Shown: in pieces, positions 44,169-57,100 of the stretch
Position numbering within the stretch: the first letter of the stretch is position 1
Layout of the letters: each line of letters begins with the position of its first letter
DNA from: Hofstenia miamia
Lineage: Eukaryota > Xenacoelomorpha > Acoela
Reading direction: 5' to 3'
Assembly (NCBI GenBank): GCA_004352715.1
Contig: SCFE01000050.1
Coordinates: forward strand, 130,146 to 194,145
Length of the DNA: 64,000 nucleotides
Notes under the pieces: generated by a model
Seen by the model: the letters and a program-made list of their open reading frames with translations, nothing else
Databases searched by the model: none
What the model was told of the DNA's origin: nothing
Made by a program: the position numbers and the translations under genes

Positions 44169-44634
44169 TCAAAAAAACGATTCTGAAGAATTTGCTGATA
44201 GAGAATAATAATTTGCAGGAACACGATGGGACATATTACAATAAATGCATTCTTCCAGACGTCGTTGTTTTTTAAAGGTGATTGCTCTGAAGCCTTTGGC
44301 CCATAAAGCTGTTCTTACAAAGGCAATGTAAAGAAGACCACCAAGGGAGCCACTTAAGAGAAGAACATATATTTCTTCACATATTATCCGTTCAAAATTA
44401 GCAGACGACAAGTATCTCATTAATATTGACACTTCAAATTTCTTCCTTTGTTGTGCCATGTACTTTTCATCTGCAGCAACTAAACATGCATGTATTAAGT
44501 TAATAAATGTAAACTAACTTACGTAAATGCATACACTTACAGGAAAATACTTTGTTTTTCTAGTAAATCAATTTCTTACTTTAAAAATAGAAACTAAATT
44601 TCTTATCGTTTTAGATTTTCTTTGAAACGCTTTC

Positions 44635-44708
<74 letters not shown>

Positions 44709-47700
44709 GCAGAGCAACTTATTTTGCAAAAAAGTAAATTTATTTTTAAAAAAAAATTTTAATTAGAAATTTAAAATATATAATGATATACAGGAATAAT
44801 TTATGCAAAGTTACAACACTGAATTTCAAAATTTTCAAAAATTAGTAGTATTTGTTTAATGTAAAAATATATTTCTATTCCTCCAAAAATAATTTGTAAA
44901 TCGAATTAAAAGATCATCTGGTATGAAAAATAAGCAGTATCCAGTAGACTCAACTGGAAAGCGGATCTAGCCATTAATATGCTATATCCAACACTAGATC
45001 TAGTAAACAAGAATTTCGAAAACGTATATGCAATCAAAATTAAATTGAATAAATGATTTAAAATTTGGCAGAAATGGCATTTTGAACATAAATTGGCCAA
45101 TTACATTTAACAAATTTCGACGATTTCTGAAATGTAAAGCTGAATCAATGATTTTGGATCTGCTGGCTATTTTCACTATTTTTATCTATAATTTCAACAT
45201 CAGTAATAGAGCTCTCCATCTCAACGATTTCCTTCCAATGGAGACAACACCTATGTAAGATTTCAAAAGATTCATTACTCAAGTGTAGTATTTCAAAATC
45301 AAATTCTCTTCATAATAAAAAAATTATAAAGAAATTAATTTTTTAAAATTTTCAACATTTCAAAATATTCTTTAAAAAACAAGAGAATTTTTTATGAGTA
45401 TATAGTGCATTGGATAAAGCAATTAGCACCCAATTTGCATATTTTGAACAGTTTTTCCATACTTTGAAGGCACTCAAATGCTCGAAAAATTCGTTCTGTA
45501 TGCATGAATTGAAAATATGCAAGATTGTCAATTTTGACATAACTATTATTTACTGGTTTAAAGCAAGATATGACTTTATATGCATATTTTTAGAAATGAA
45601 GAATTTTGGAGTGAATCCCTCAAATGACCTCTTGTTACTAAAAATGCAGAAAAGCAGCTTTAGAAAAAATAATTTTTTGGTCACCATAACAACTGACATT
45701 AAATAAAAGCCATCCAACTATTACTAAAATTCTCAAATTTTTAAAACACTGAAATGTACTGAAAATTCTTCCTTTATATCTCTATTTATCTATATATATA
45801 TATATATATATATATAGATAGATAAATAGATATATATATATATATATATAATGGGAAATTCACTGCCTTAACTAAGAACTGGCAATTTAATTAATGATTA
45901 ATTCATAATTACATAATCAATAGCAAGAAACGTTAAAATTTGTTCAAATAGTCAAACCTCTGTCATTGATGCTTTTCTCTAAAATATTCATCCAAAATCG
46001 ATCTTCTTCAGTTTCAGACTCTAAAGCATTCTGTGGAGCGTTTTCTACGAATGTTATGGTTTTCCTATGTGTGTTGTACAATGGCCAAGTTTTGTTGACA
46101 TGTCTGGGGTCTGGATTCCTAAATACTTTCTAATATTAACAAGTCACAGAAAAACTATTATCAAATCAGTCCGATTTGTACATATACTAACTTAATGCAA
46201 AATTATAATACATCATAATTATATAGTATTCTCAAGATTACCTACAGATAACGTTGAGCAGTATTTTGGTTATCCTAGCAAAGCCAGAAGGTAAAAAGTA
46301 CAATGACATGATTTAATATTTTCAGTTCAATGTAGATTACCCAAATCAACAAGTAGATTTTGGAACACTTACACATGAATGATATACATTTAAAAGAAAT
46401 GCTTACCCAATTTGAATAAAATTCTTCCAATAGTAAAACATTTCTTTTGCCAACCGTTCCTGCCCAGGGAATGTTTCCCGAGAGATATTATCAAACGCAA
46501 ACATTAATTCATCGCCTACAACGTTGTGCTTGTAGGGTTGATCTCTTGTATAATGATATTCTGAAATACCTCTGAATTCATATTTGTAGACTGGTATGCC
46601 GGCATCTGCTAGGGCATTTGCAAAATGGCGACTTGGAGAGGAGTACACGAATTTCGTAGCAATGTATGTCAGAATTTCTTCGTTTGATCTTCTTGCCTAA
46701 ATATCATTGTGAGTACTTTTTGCAATACAATTAATACAAATGCATTGCGTTGATTATTAATTTATATCTAGCTAGTGAAATTATTCCTGAAGTCATTAAT
46801 TTTTTCTTGTTGTAAAGCAACCTTCAATTACCAGGCGCTGGTTTATTTTTCACACATTGCATTATCCAGTATGCTTCACTATCATCTATATCTATATATT
46901 AGATTGAGTTTTAAGGACTTTTTGAAAGTGAATCTAGATCTAGACATACACCTATATTTTTGGTGATTTCTTGCAGTGAGGACTGGTCAGACTATACAAA
47001 ATCGTTTGATATTAGAAAGGCTCCCAACAGCACTAATGCTTACAGATGCAAGCTGTTACAGCAAACAGCAAATAAGTGCTGTTTAAAACAACACATTAAA
47101 TTAATCCATATTTGCATTTTATCTGTGTTGTTCACACACTATCAATGACTTTCAATCTCATCAAAGATGCACAAGAATTCAGAGCAGTGCTGCAATTATT
47201 GATAAAGATAATACAGCCCTAAGTAGTCAACAAACTCCAATGATAAAGGGCGATTCAGCGTATCAATTATATTTTATATTTGGAGATTCATGAATATTCA
47301 TTCATTGTCCTAAACTTGAAGCATTTCACAATTGTGTTGTGTGTTGTGCGCATTTTTAACTTTTCATTTTTCGTTCTTTATCAACTTCTAGAATGGATGA
47401 TCAACTTTTCATTTGGTACAATTTTCAAAACATTTACAACGCACCTGGTATTAAAACATCAGATGATTTGCATAGTGATGCAAGCAAACGACTTGTCATT
47501 TTTACTACTGCTTTTATTCATGTTTATATTTGTTTCGCAGCTATGTTATCCCCTTCAAAATTCGCCGTGAATACTTTCTTTCTCAGTAGATTGCGTTTTT
47601 TTAAATTATGTTTAAAAAGAATGTCATTTTCTCTTAGCTAGTGGCGTACACAAGGGGAGTCATTGTGGAATGTCCCCACGTCAGGTTTCAAAACTTATTT

Positions 47701-50700
47701 TGATTGATTAAATAAAAAATTGATCGTCAATAATATGAACAAAATTTTAAAAATTAAGTGGGGAAATGCAGTTTTAAGAGCATGTTTTTTCATTATTTTC
47801 GCATGATCAAAACCTTGCTCCTATCCATGCCTATCTACGAATTTTTTTATCTATATCGACGCTGTTTACAGCAAAAGGGAAAGGCCTGGATATTATTCTC
47901 GTCCTGGATCAGAGTGAACTTACATACATAGCTCTGTTCTTTAAGCAAAATTAATTCAACTTTATATAAGAACTATGATAATAGATATGGGCCAAAATAA
48001 GAACAAAATATGACCAATGCTGAGGCTGATAGAGTTTTTTGTTACGATTTTTAATTTTTATTTATCAATTTGTTTGAGAGTGCTTTTGAAAGAACTATCA
48101 GTATCAGTGGAGATAATTGATCTGTACTCATTATTGAATGACGTTACATCAGCTTAGTAAGATAACCTCATCATTATCAATGTCATTAGAACTAATAAAG
48201 TCAAAGCTACATGAAAAACAACAACTGGTTTTCATTACATGTACATTCAATTTGGTAATCTGTGCCATCATTTGCCAAGGGATTCTAATTGATCCACCTA
48301 AGCAATTTTCTAGTCTAAAAAAGCAAAATTTGGCTATTTTGCTAAGCAATTCTAGCCTAGTTCCAAGCAATTGAAAGCAATTTAATCATTTGAAGCATAA
48401 GTTAGAATTTACAAGCCATCACCTGTATCGCTCGTAAGATATTTTATGTATTCATCAATCTTATAATCGATAAGGACCTCAATAATACGTTCATTACAAA
48501 ACTGCAGTATCTTAACACAATGCCGATTACTATGCAACACTTTTTAATATTAATTATGGTTAAGTGCTTGAACCATTGTTTCGATTGTCCATTCTGTAAT
48601 ATTGGAGGCATAACAAAAACGCTTGATAAATATGACCTGTGAATAACAGATTTAGATTTGAGATATCTCTAAAAATCACGGATGTACCTAAGATTTTTCT
48701 CTAAGAACATTTTTTCATAGAGCAATTCAGATTGCTTTATGCAATTTTTTGATTCAATATTGTTAATACGTGGTGAAGGACTGAAACAATGATATGCGAG
48801 TTATTAGCAATTTTTATTCTTATGAGTTTATGCTTGGATTAACCAACATTGAAAAAGCTATAAACCGGCCGTGTAGCTTATTGGCTGAAGAAACGATGGG
48901 TTTCTATATTTTAAATCGTGTATTGCTTAGAGTGATCGTTTGATAAAATACTTAAACCTCATTAGAAGTTAATAGTTACTATTACAAGAGCGTAAGCCAT
49001 ATTGTCTACTATATACGCATTGCATGAGTACCAGACAGATGTTGTCTTAATTACGTTACGAATCTTCAGTTATACATAATATATCAAACAAATTTTATTA
49101 ATGGATAGTTTCCGCGTTTCGGCTTCTAGCTATTAGTTGTCTATTTAAGGCTCTTCTAAGCGATGCTTCATTATTGATTCATATTAAACAGTTTTATATA
49201 TAAAAAAAATAACTTCAAAATTCAGAAAAATTTCAGCGAATTGCATTGAACAATGTATGTAGAACCAAGTTTCCTGCATATATTTAGTTTTATTTGTGGA
49301 AATTTCAATCGCATGCACTGTAAACGAAGCAAAAATTATTGAAAACAAGAAAAGTTAAGAAATATTATGTAGTACTTTCAAAAGAATTAGTACACCTTTA
49401 GAGCAAAAAACCCAATATTTTCAGAGCAAGCCCCCAAAAATCCACTGGGGCTCGAACCCTGCATTGCGAACATCTGGCTCCGTCCTTGGTAAAAATCTCT
49501 AAGGTAGAATATTTTTGACAACCGAATTTTTTTGCTTCATAATTTCGTCGACATGAAAATTAATTTGTATAAAAAATTGGCCTACTTTGCTAAGTGAAGT
49601 TATGGAATGATGTTGAAGAATTCTTTCAATGTTTTCATCGCTAATGTAGTCAGAAAAAAAGAAATACACCGCTTCTCTCAAGGGTTTTCTAGCAATCATA
49701 GTCCTTGAATTTGGAAGGAAACTAAAATAAGGCCTCAGTGTTGTCCAACCATCGTTTAAGTTGTGCCCAATCATCACCTAAATGAACGTATTTTCAAATC
49801 CCAATCCTCCTTTGACCACACCTCATATATATACCCTTGCCTATAATAAACGGAACACTGAATAATTTGTAAGAGGAAAAGTATTATGAACATATACTGA
49901 AAAGAAAAGAAACTCGAATGTATGTACTAAAAACTAAAAAAGCACCCAAAACGTACAGAAAAATCGAGAAGAACATTATGTAGGCTATCAATAATTTGTC
50001 CTAGCAATGTTCAAGCGCTTAAAATTGATTACCGATGCGGTATATTTGGTTGAAAACAGATCAAGAAGCCAGTTCTCTCAAACCATCACAATCACGAAAA
50101 ATGGCTTGGGCTAATGATTTGAAAAACAATGCGATAGATCAGTGCAGGGGTTGGAAAAAATTAATTGGCAATGAACGAATTAATTCCTAGCTCTCCAATT
50201 AATTTTATCCAACCCCTGGATCATTGTGCAAAATCGTGTAACAACGAAAAAGGGCGAATGGAACTCAAATCAAATCGAATCATTTTCATCATACGACCAA
50301 GAAGATCCAAAAACGAATAAAATCTGAAGTTCCAATGCTGCAAATCTCCTGTCAGACAGAAATCAATTATGTTTTTTGCACCACTTGGTGCACCATGTGA
50401 AAGGAAAATTCATTAGACTTCAAAATATTCGGAGTTTTGACGCAAAATGTTCTACTTCTTCGTGAAGATGCCGTACTGCTATAGAACGCACCTTGATGCA
50501 AGCTGCACGAAGATTTGATCGAGAATGCATGCTCACTTTACCCGAGTGACATGCTTCATTCTTCAAACTTCAACATAACAGAGAATCATTCGACATCCAA
50601 TCTAGGCGAATATGTATTGCAAAAAAACTGACGAGTTTATAACCAACTTTTGTGAATGAATCATCAGTAGAGTACAAATTATTTTGCAAAGCAAATACTA

Positions 50701-51078
50701 ACTCGCTAGGTGCAAGTGACAATGTTGTTTTATCGTATTTTATAGGACATCATCTCTTTACTCCATAAAACCCTTAAAATATACAAAAATATTAATGTCC
50801 CGCTTACTATAGACAAGGTTTATTAATATTATTAATGCGAAGTTTACATTGAAGGAATTTTTACAGAGAATACTCATAATAAACTTTAGCATACAGTGCA
50901 AAATAATCAACCTACTGTAATATTTTTGCCCTTCAAGGCTCGGACAGCATAATCATAAGATATCTGTTTATTACCATGTGGACCAAACCCAAAATAAATA
51001 AGTGGTGGGACATCGGAGTTAGCTGTCGATATGGTGTGAATAACATTCCTAAATAAACGGAATCATGCCAATTACATA

Positions 51079-51130
<52 letters not shown>

Positions 51131-54100
51131 ATATGCTTGCAAAACAACATATGCCTGTCTTCATAATTAAATGTTGCTAAAGTATTATCTTGTGCTATTT
51201 GTTGCACACTTGCTAATTAGCTGCATTTGTCAATGGATGTTTGCCAACAGATATTATTTCCATAATTAATTACTACTTATAAAAATTGTTCATTTATATA
51301 TCATCATCAAAATCAAAGTAAATATCAAATCACTAAAAGTATTTTCAGTTTTTATTCATTTTTAGTATTTACCACCAATTATGTGAAACCAGCCACTCAA
51401 GCAATTCTAAATTCTAAATGCAGATATGTCTGCTTATACAAATTTAATTATAATTTTGAAGAAATAAAAAGGAAAATAAAAAGATATTTAGCATTTAATT
51501 TGTAATTATTTGTATTCATACATATTGTTCAATTACTTGTCTTTTAGGTAAAAAGAAATTATCTTTTTATTAAAATAATTTTTCAATTATTGCAGCATGT
51601 TACAATATTACAAATATTTGAAAATGCTTGTGACATATTAATGAACCAAAATTATTAAAAATGGATTTAAATAAAAATTCATTATTTGCAATTTAAATTG
51701 GTATTTTAATGTTATTAAATGTAAAAAAATATTAGGGAATTTTAATCCATTTAATAGCAATTAATTGTCAACTAAAGGGCATTATTTTGAAAATTTGAGA
51801 ATATTTGAAACTACTTTAATGAATTTTGTCAATAATAATATTTAATTGTATTTAAATGGATATAGTTTGTAATAAACTTAGCTGGATAATACATTTAACA
51901 TTTTTCAATAAATTTATGTTCTTTTTTGAGAATGCATTTGCAAGTTTCAATCAAATTTGGAGACAATATTTGTAATTTGATTCTTAGGGAAACAGAATTT
52001 GAAAATGAACTTTGACATCGTAAATTTATTCAAATTAATTGCTATTGCTGGACTCAATAGGAGATATAGCATAGTGTTCACCTGTTTAAGATCAACTTTA
52101 AAATAATATTGCAAACCAGACAAAAACAATATCAGATAATGCAGTAAGGAATCTGAATTAGAAATACTGAATATCTTATTGTTATCAAAAATTTATTTTC
52201 AAATTATTAACAAATTTGGCCTTGAAGATAGAAAATTTATATATATATATTTTTTTTCTTCAGTACTAATGTTAATGGAATACTATCGAAATACTTAGAA
52301 TTTAGGAGTATCCTTGTAAAAACTTAATACTCTATTGCCTGTATACAAGAAACAAAGTTGAAAAATATTACCCCAAATTCAATATTATTAATTGAGAATC
52401 ATTACATTAATAGGCTTGATCGTAATCTTGTAAATTTTCAGGAAAATGGAGGAGGAGGTTTATTAATATATGTTAGTAAAAATGGAGCATTAGCGCTCCC
52501 AAAGTATTAAAAGAAATCTCCACACCAAATATTGAGATGCTTGTTTTGTTCTGTAGACATAGATTTTTACCTAAATTATATGGCTGTGTCATAATAATAA
52601 ACCTCTACCTACCCCCAAAAAGAAGCAAGTCTGAATGCATTAAGGAATTACAATGTATAATGAAGCTGATATCAAGAAGTAGTAAGAATGCATTTACTAT
52701 TGTTCTTGGTTACGCAAATCAAAATTGTCTTACAGTTTTGGAAAACTTAATAAATGAACCCGCGTTTTATCTTAATAAAAGCCAATTGAATGTAGCATAT
52801 ATATTACAAAAAGAAGTTTGTAAAATGGAAATTGAACCCCCAATTGGGAGTATCAATACTTTATACCATATGACCATAACCCTGATACCAAACTTAACAA
52901 CCAACAATAAGGTTAAGTACCCTCTTCAAAGTCAATTTGATATTTGTAATATAGACTGCAAAGAAGTTAGACGTATTTTAAATGACACGAATTAGGATGA
53001 TTTGTTTGAAAGACATAACACTACTGATGAGCAAATTAATGTGCTTGAAGACCGAATTTTTGACATTCTAAAATTATATTAAATTCTAATTATTAAATAT
53101 GAAATCGGCAAAGCAAGTTATAAGATACCAATTTTTAAAACATTTGCTACTAGAGAAGCAAAAATTAATACAAGCTCGAAAAAAAAACATGAATTAAACA
53201 TCTTACAAAGAAGGATAAATAGACATGTTAAAAAAGAAAGGGAAAAACAGTTAGAGAAATATACAACTGAGGAATTATATGCTGAAATGAAAATACGTCA
53301 AAAGCCAATAAGCCCTACAATTAAATTATCACAAAAGGAAGCAATATCACTCAACTTGGGTTTTACCTTATATAATAAATATAGAGAAGCTGATGATGAA
53401 CTCTTAGATTTTTCAGGCAATACAAATGTCCCAGTAATCAATGAAGGGATGGTAGAATATATTTTCCGAAAAGTTAAAGCCAATACATCTGCAGGGAACA
53501 GTATACTTCCCTCACTGATTTTTTAAAATTTCGCTAAAGACCTTTCCATACCATATCAATATCTATATCAAAAGTGTATCTCTGAATTTTGGTATCCAAC
53601 TAAGTGGAAAGCGGCCTCTGTTACATCAATTCCTAAAGTACAATGTCTGGATGAAAATAATTATAAACATTTTAGGCCTATAACAGTAACGCCAATTGCA
53701 GCAAGGTGCTTAGATTAATTGATAGTATCTTATTACACAAATGCTTTCTCTAATAGTTTAGATATCAACCAATTCGGCTATAAACAGAATAGATCAACTA
53801 CTGACGCTTTGTTATTTTTAGTGGACAGCGTAGCAACATCCTTAAATGCTAAAGAAACAACAATTTTAAAGGTTGCTTTTCTTGATTATAGTAGTGCGTA
53901 CAATACAGTGCTGCAAAATATGTTGCTTAATAAGCAATACTTGCAATCATCATGGTTAGCAAATTTTTTAAAATCATACCTTTTTAGCTTCAAACAAAGT
54001 GGTAAATATGGATGTAACAAACTCTCAGGTAAAATTAATGTGAATGTAGGAGTAACTCAAGAGGGACCACTGTCTAGTATGTTATTCACATACCTTACAA

Positions 54101-57100
54101 ATGGCATCTGTAATGAGCAAATCAAATATCCCACAAAATCAAAAATAATAAAATTTTCTGATGACACATACATCACGGGAGAAATTTCAGTTTCATCTTG
54201 TGGAAGTGATGATATTTGTTTCACACATAGTCTTGCAGATATAGTTCGATTGTGTAAGCAAAGCAATCTCATTATAAATGGAAAGAAATCTATGATTCTG
54301 TGTTTTAGCTATTTCAACATTAAAAACCCAAAATTGCTATCAATTGTTAAAACAAAATATGTTGCAAAAATATGGAAATACCCTTGATGAGTGAAATCAA
54401 ATATCTTGGTGTGAACAAGAATTTGAATTGGAATAGTCATGTGGAAGCAGTTGTAATGAAAGCCTATATGTGCATTCTATCAATGTCATTTTTTATTGAG
54501 TACCTATCCTTTAGTAAAAAAATGGGTAATTTTTAAGAAGTAAGTAGTACCCATATACACATATGCTCCTTTTGTATGGTCAATAGGTATTACAGAAAGA
54601 AACAGAAAAGATCTTTAAAAACCTCTAAAATTTTTTGCTAAATTAACAAAATTGGAAAAACAGATCTTATACAGTCTATTAACAATGCTCACTATGGATT
54701 ATTTAATAAATATGCAAACAAGTTATACAAGGGCAAACAACATTCACTGTACAAAAGCATCGTTTTTTCTAAACATCAGACGAGGACAAAGGTAAGACTA
54801 GCCATGAAAAGAGATGTCCGATATTCTAGAACATTTCTTCCAGCAGCACTAAGCTTTATTAATAATGGAACTCTCCCCCTGTTACTATAGCAAATTTTTC
54901 CAATATTCATTTTTACATAACACCTTGTGCTATGTACGGGAATTAAAGTTATATATATATATACATATCTATATTACTGTACATATATACTATGAAGTTT
55001 GAAGATACTAAGAATAGCCAATATTCAGTGGTACAACAACTGTGCTAAATTCAAACATTTGCGTAGTTTATATATATTTGCATAAGTATGGACAAAGATG
55101 CACAATAATATACTACTATGGACCTGTTCCCCTGTTACTTTTTCCAAATATTCATCATCCAAAAGCAACTAAGCTGCAAAGTGAGGAACAACGTCGAATG
55201 ATTAATAATCATTAGAATTGATTGTAAAATTTAGTTAATGATCTTAGTTATTTTTGTAAGATGCAACTAAGCTTTAATATTGTTCAAAATAAGGAAAACT
55301 TGTTAGCCGATCAAGTAACATTTGACAAATTAAATTGAGCGAAATAATGCTTACGTAGGAACAGCCATATTGGCAGACGAATCATTTGAAATTTAAAATC
55401 GGCAGGTACTTTTTGGAAAATTTTATAAATAGCTTTGAACTCATCAGAATGTTGTTGATAATCATTAGAATTGATTGTAAAATTTAGTTAATGATCTTAG
55501 TTATTTTTGTAAGATGCAACTAAGCTTTAATATTGTTCAAAATAAGGAAAACTTGTTAGCCGATCAAGTAACATTTGACAAATTAAATTGAGCGAAATAA
55601 TGCTTACGTAGGAACAGCCATATTGGCAGACGAATCATTTGAACTTTAAAATCAGCAGGTACTTTTTGGAAAATTTTATAAATAGCTTTGAACTAATCAG
55701 AATGTTGATGAACAATAAATTCTTCGGAGTTTATTTTATTTTCATTCTACTCTTATCTGGTTTGATTATTTAATAAAATGTGCAGCTAGGCAAGTTGTGT
55801 CGAGTAGTGGCTGGATTCCATCACGGGATCGATTCGAAGGGTCCTTGTGCCAGTCACGAAACCGCACTTATGTTACGGTTAGGAGTTTTTCGATTCTTGC
55901 CTAGTCTGACTATCGATCAATACATGTATGAAATAATCAATGCTTGAAACGACTGGATAGTCGACCCTTAGGAATATATATATGTTCTTAAATGTAGGAG
56001 ACTCGACTATAATTGACCTGATAAATGACCTTACATGTAATACTATTAAATGTAGGTGTAGGAAACTGCAATCTTATTACTTAAATTATTAAGCTGATAG
56101 TTTTACAGTAATGGCTATTTTAATATTATGTAAATGCAGTTAGTGTCAATGCCTGGTTGCTTTACTAAATCAAAACAACAAACACTTTACAAAATTGAGT
56201 TTAAGTCAGTTACAACTTTACTTGAGCGCACGCACTGAGCTAACGTAAGGTACACATAATTAGTTCCAGTTGAGCTGAGGTGGTGTCATGGATTCAATCA
56301 TCGTTTATGAAGGAGAGGAGCTGTCTTGTGGAGATCGGCTTCAGGCAGTGGCCCATGGAAGAACTGGAGAGGAAACATTNNNNNNNNNNNNNNNNNNNNN
56401 NNNNNNNNNNNNNNNNNNNNNNNNNNNNNNNNNNNNNNNNNNNNNNNNNNNNNNNNNNNNNNNNNNNNNNNNNNNNNNNNNNNNNNNNNNNNNNNNNNNN
56501 NNNNNNNNNNNNNNNNNNNNNNNNNNNNNNNNNNNNNNNNNNNNNNNNNNNNNNNNNNNNNNNNNNNNNNNNNNNNNNNNNNNNNNNNNNNNNNNNNNNN
56601 NNNNNNNNNNNNNNNNNNNNNNNNNNNNNNNNNNNNNNNNNNNNNNNNNNNNNNNNNNNNNNNNNNNNNNNNNNNNNNNNNNNNNNNNNNNNNNNNNNNN
56701 NNNNNNNNNNNNNNNNNNNNNNNNNNNNNNNNNNNNNNNNNNNNNNNNNNNNNNNNNNNNNNNNNNNNNNNNNNNNNNNNNNNNNNNNNNNNNNNNNNNN
56801 NNNNNNNNNNNNNNNNNNNNNNNNNNNNNNNNNNNNNNNNNNNNNNNNNNNNNNNNNNNNNNNNNNNNNNNNNNNNNNNNNNNNNNNNNNNNNNNNNNNN
56901 NNNNNNNNNNNNNNNNNNNNNNNNNNNNNNNNNNNNNNNNNNNNNNNNNNNNNNNNNNNNNNNNNNNNNNNNNNNNNNNNNNNNNNNNNNNNNNNNNNNN
57001 NNNNNNNNNNNNNNNNNNNNNNNNNNNNNNNNNNNNNNNNNNNNNNNNNNNNNNNNNNNNNNNNNNNNNNNNNNNNNNNNNNNNNNNNNNNNNNNNNNNN

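Noticed and set aside
48866-48925. Possible tRNA or tRNA-derived SINE
   Set aside because: A-box-like word present, but no GGTTCGANNCC at the right distance and no cloverleaf; noted only as a possible relic.
50933-51142. Minus-strand frame reading MLFTPYRQLTPMSHH...
   Set aside because: It is the wrong frame of a true esterase exon; the frame that continues from the previous exon reads NVIHTISTANSDVPPLIYF.
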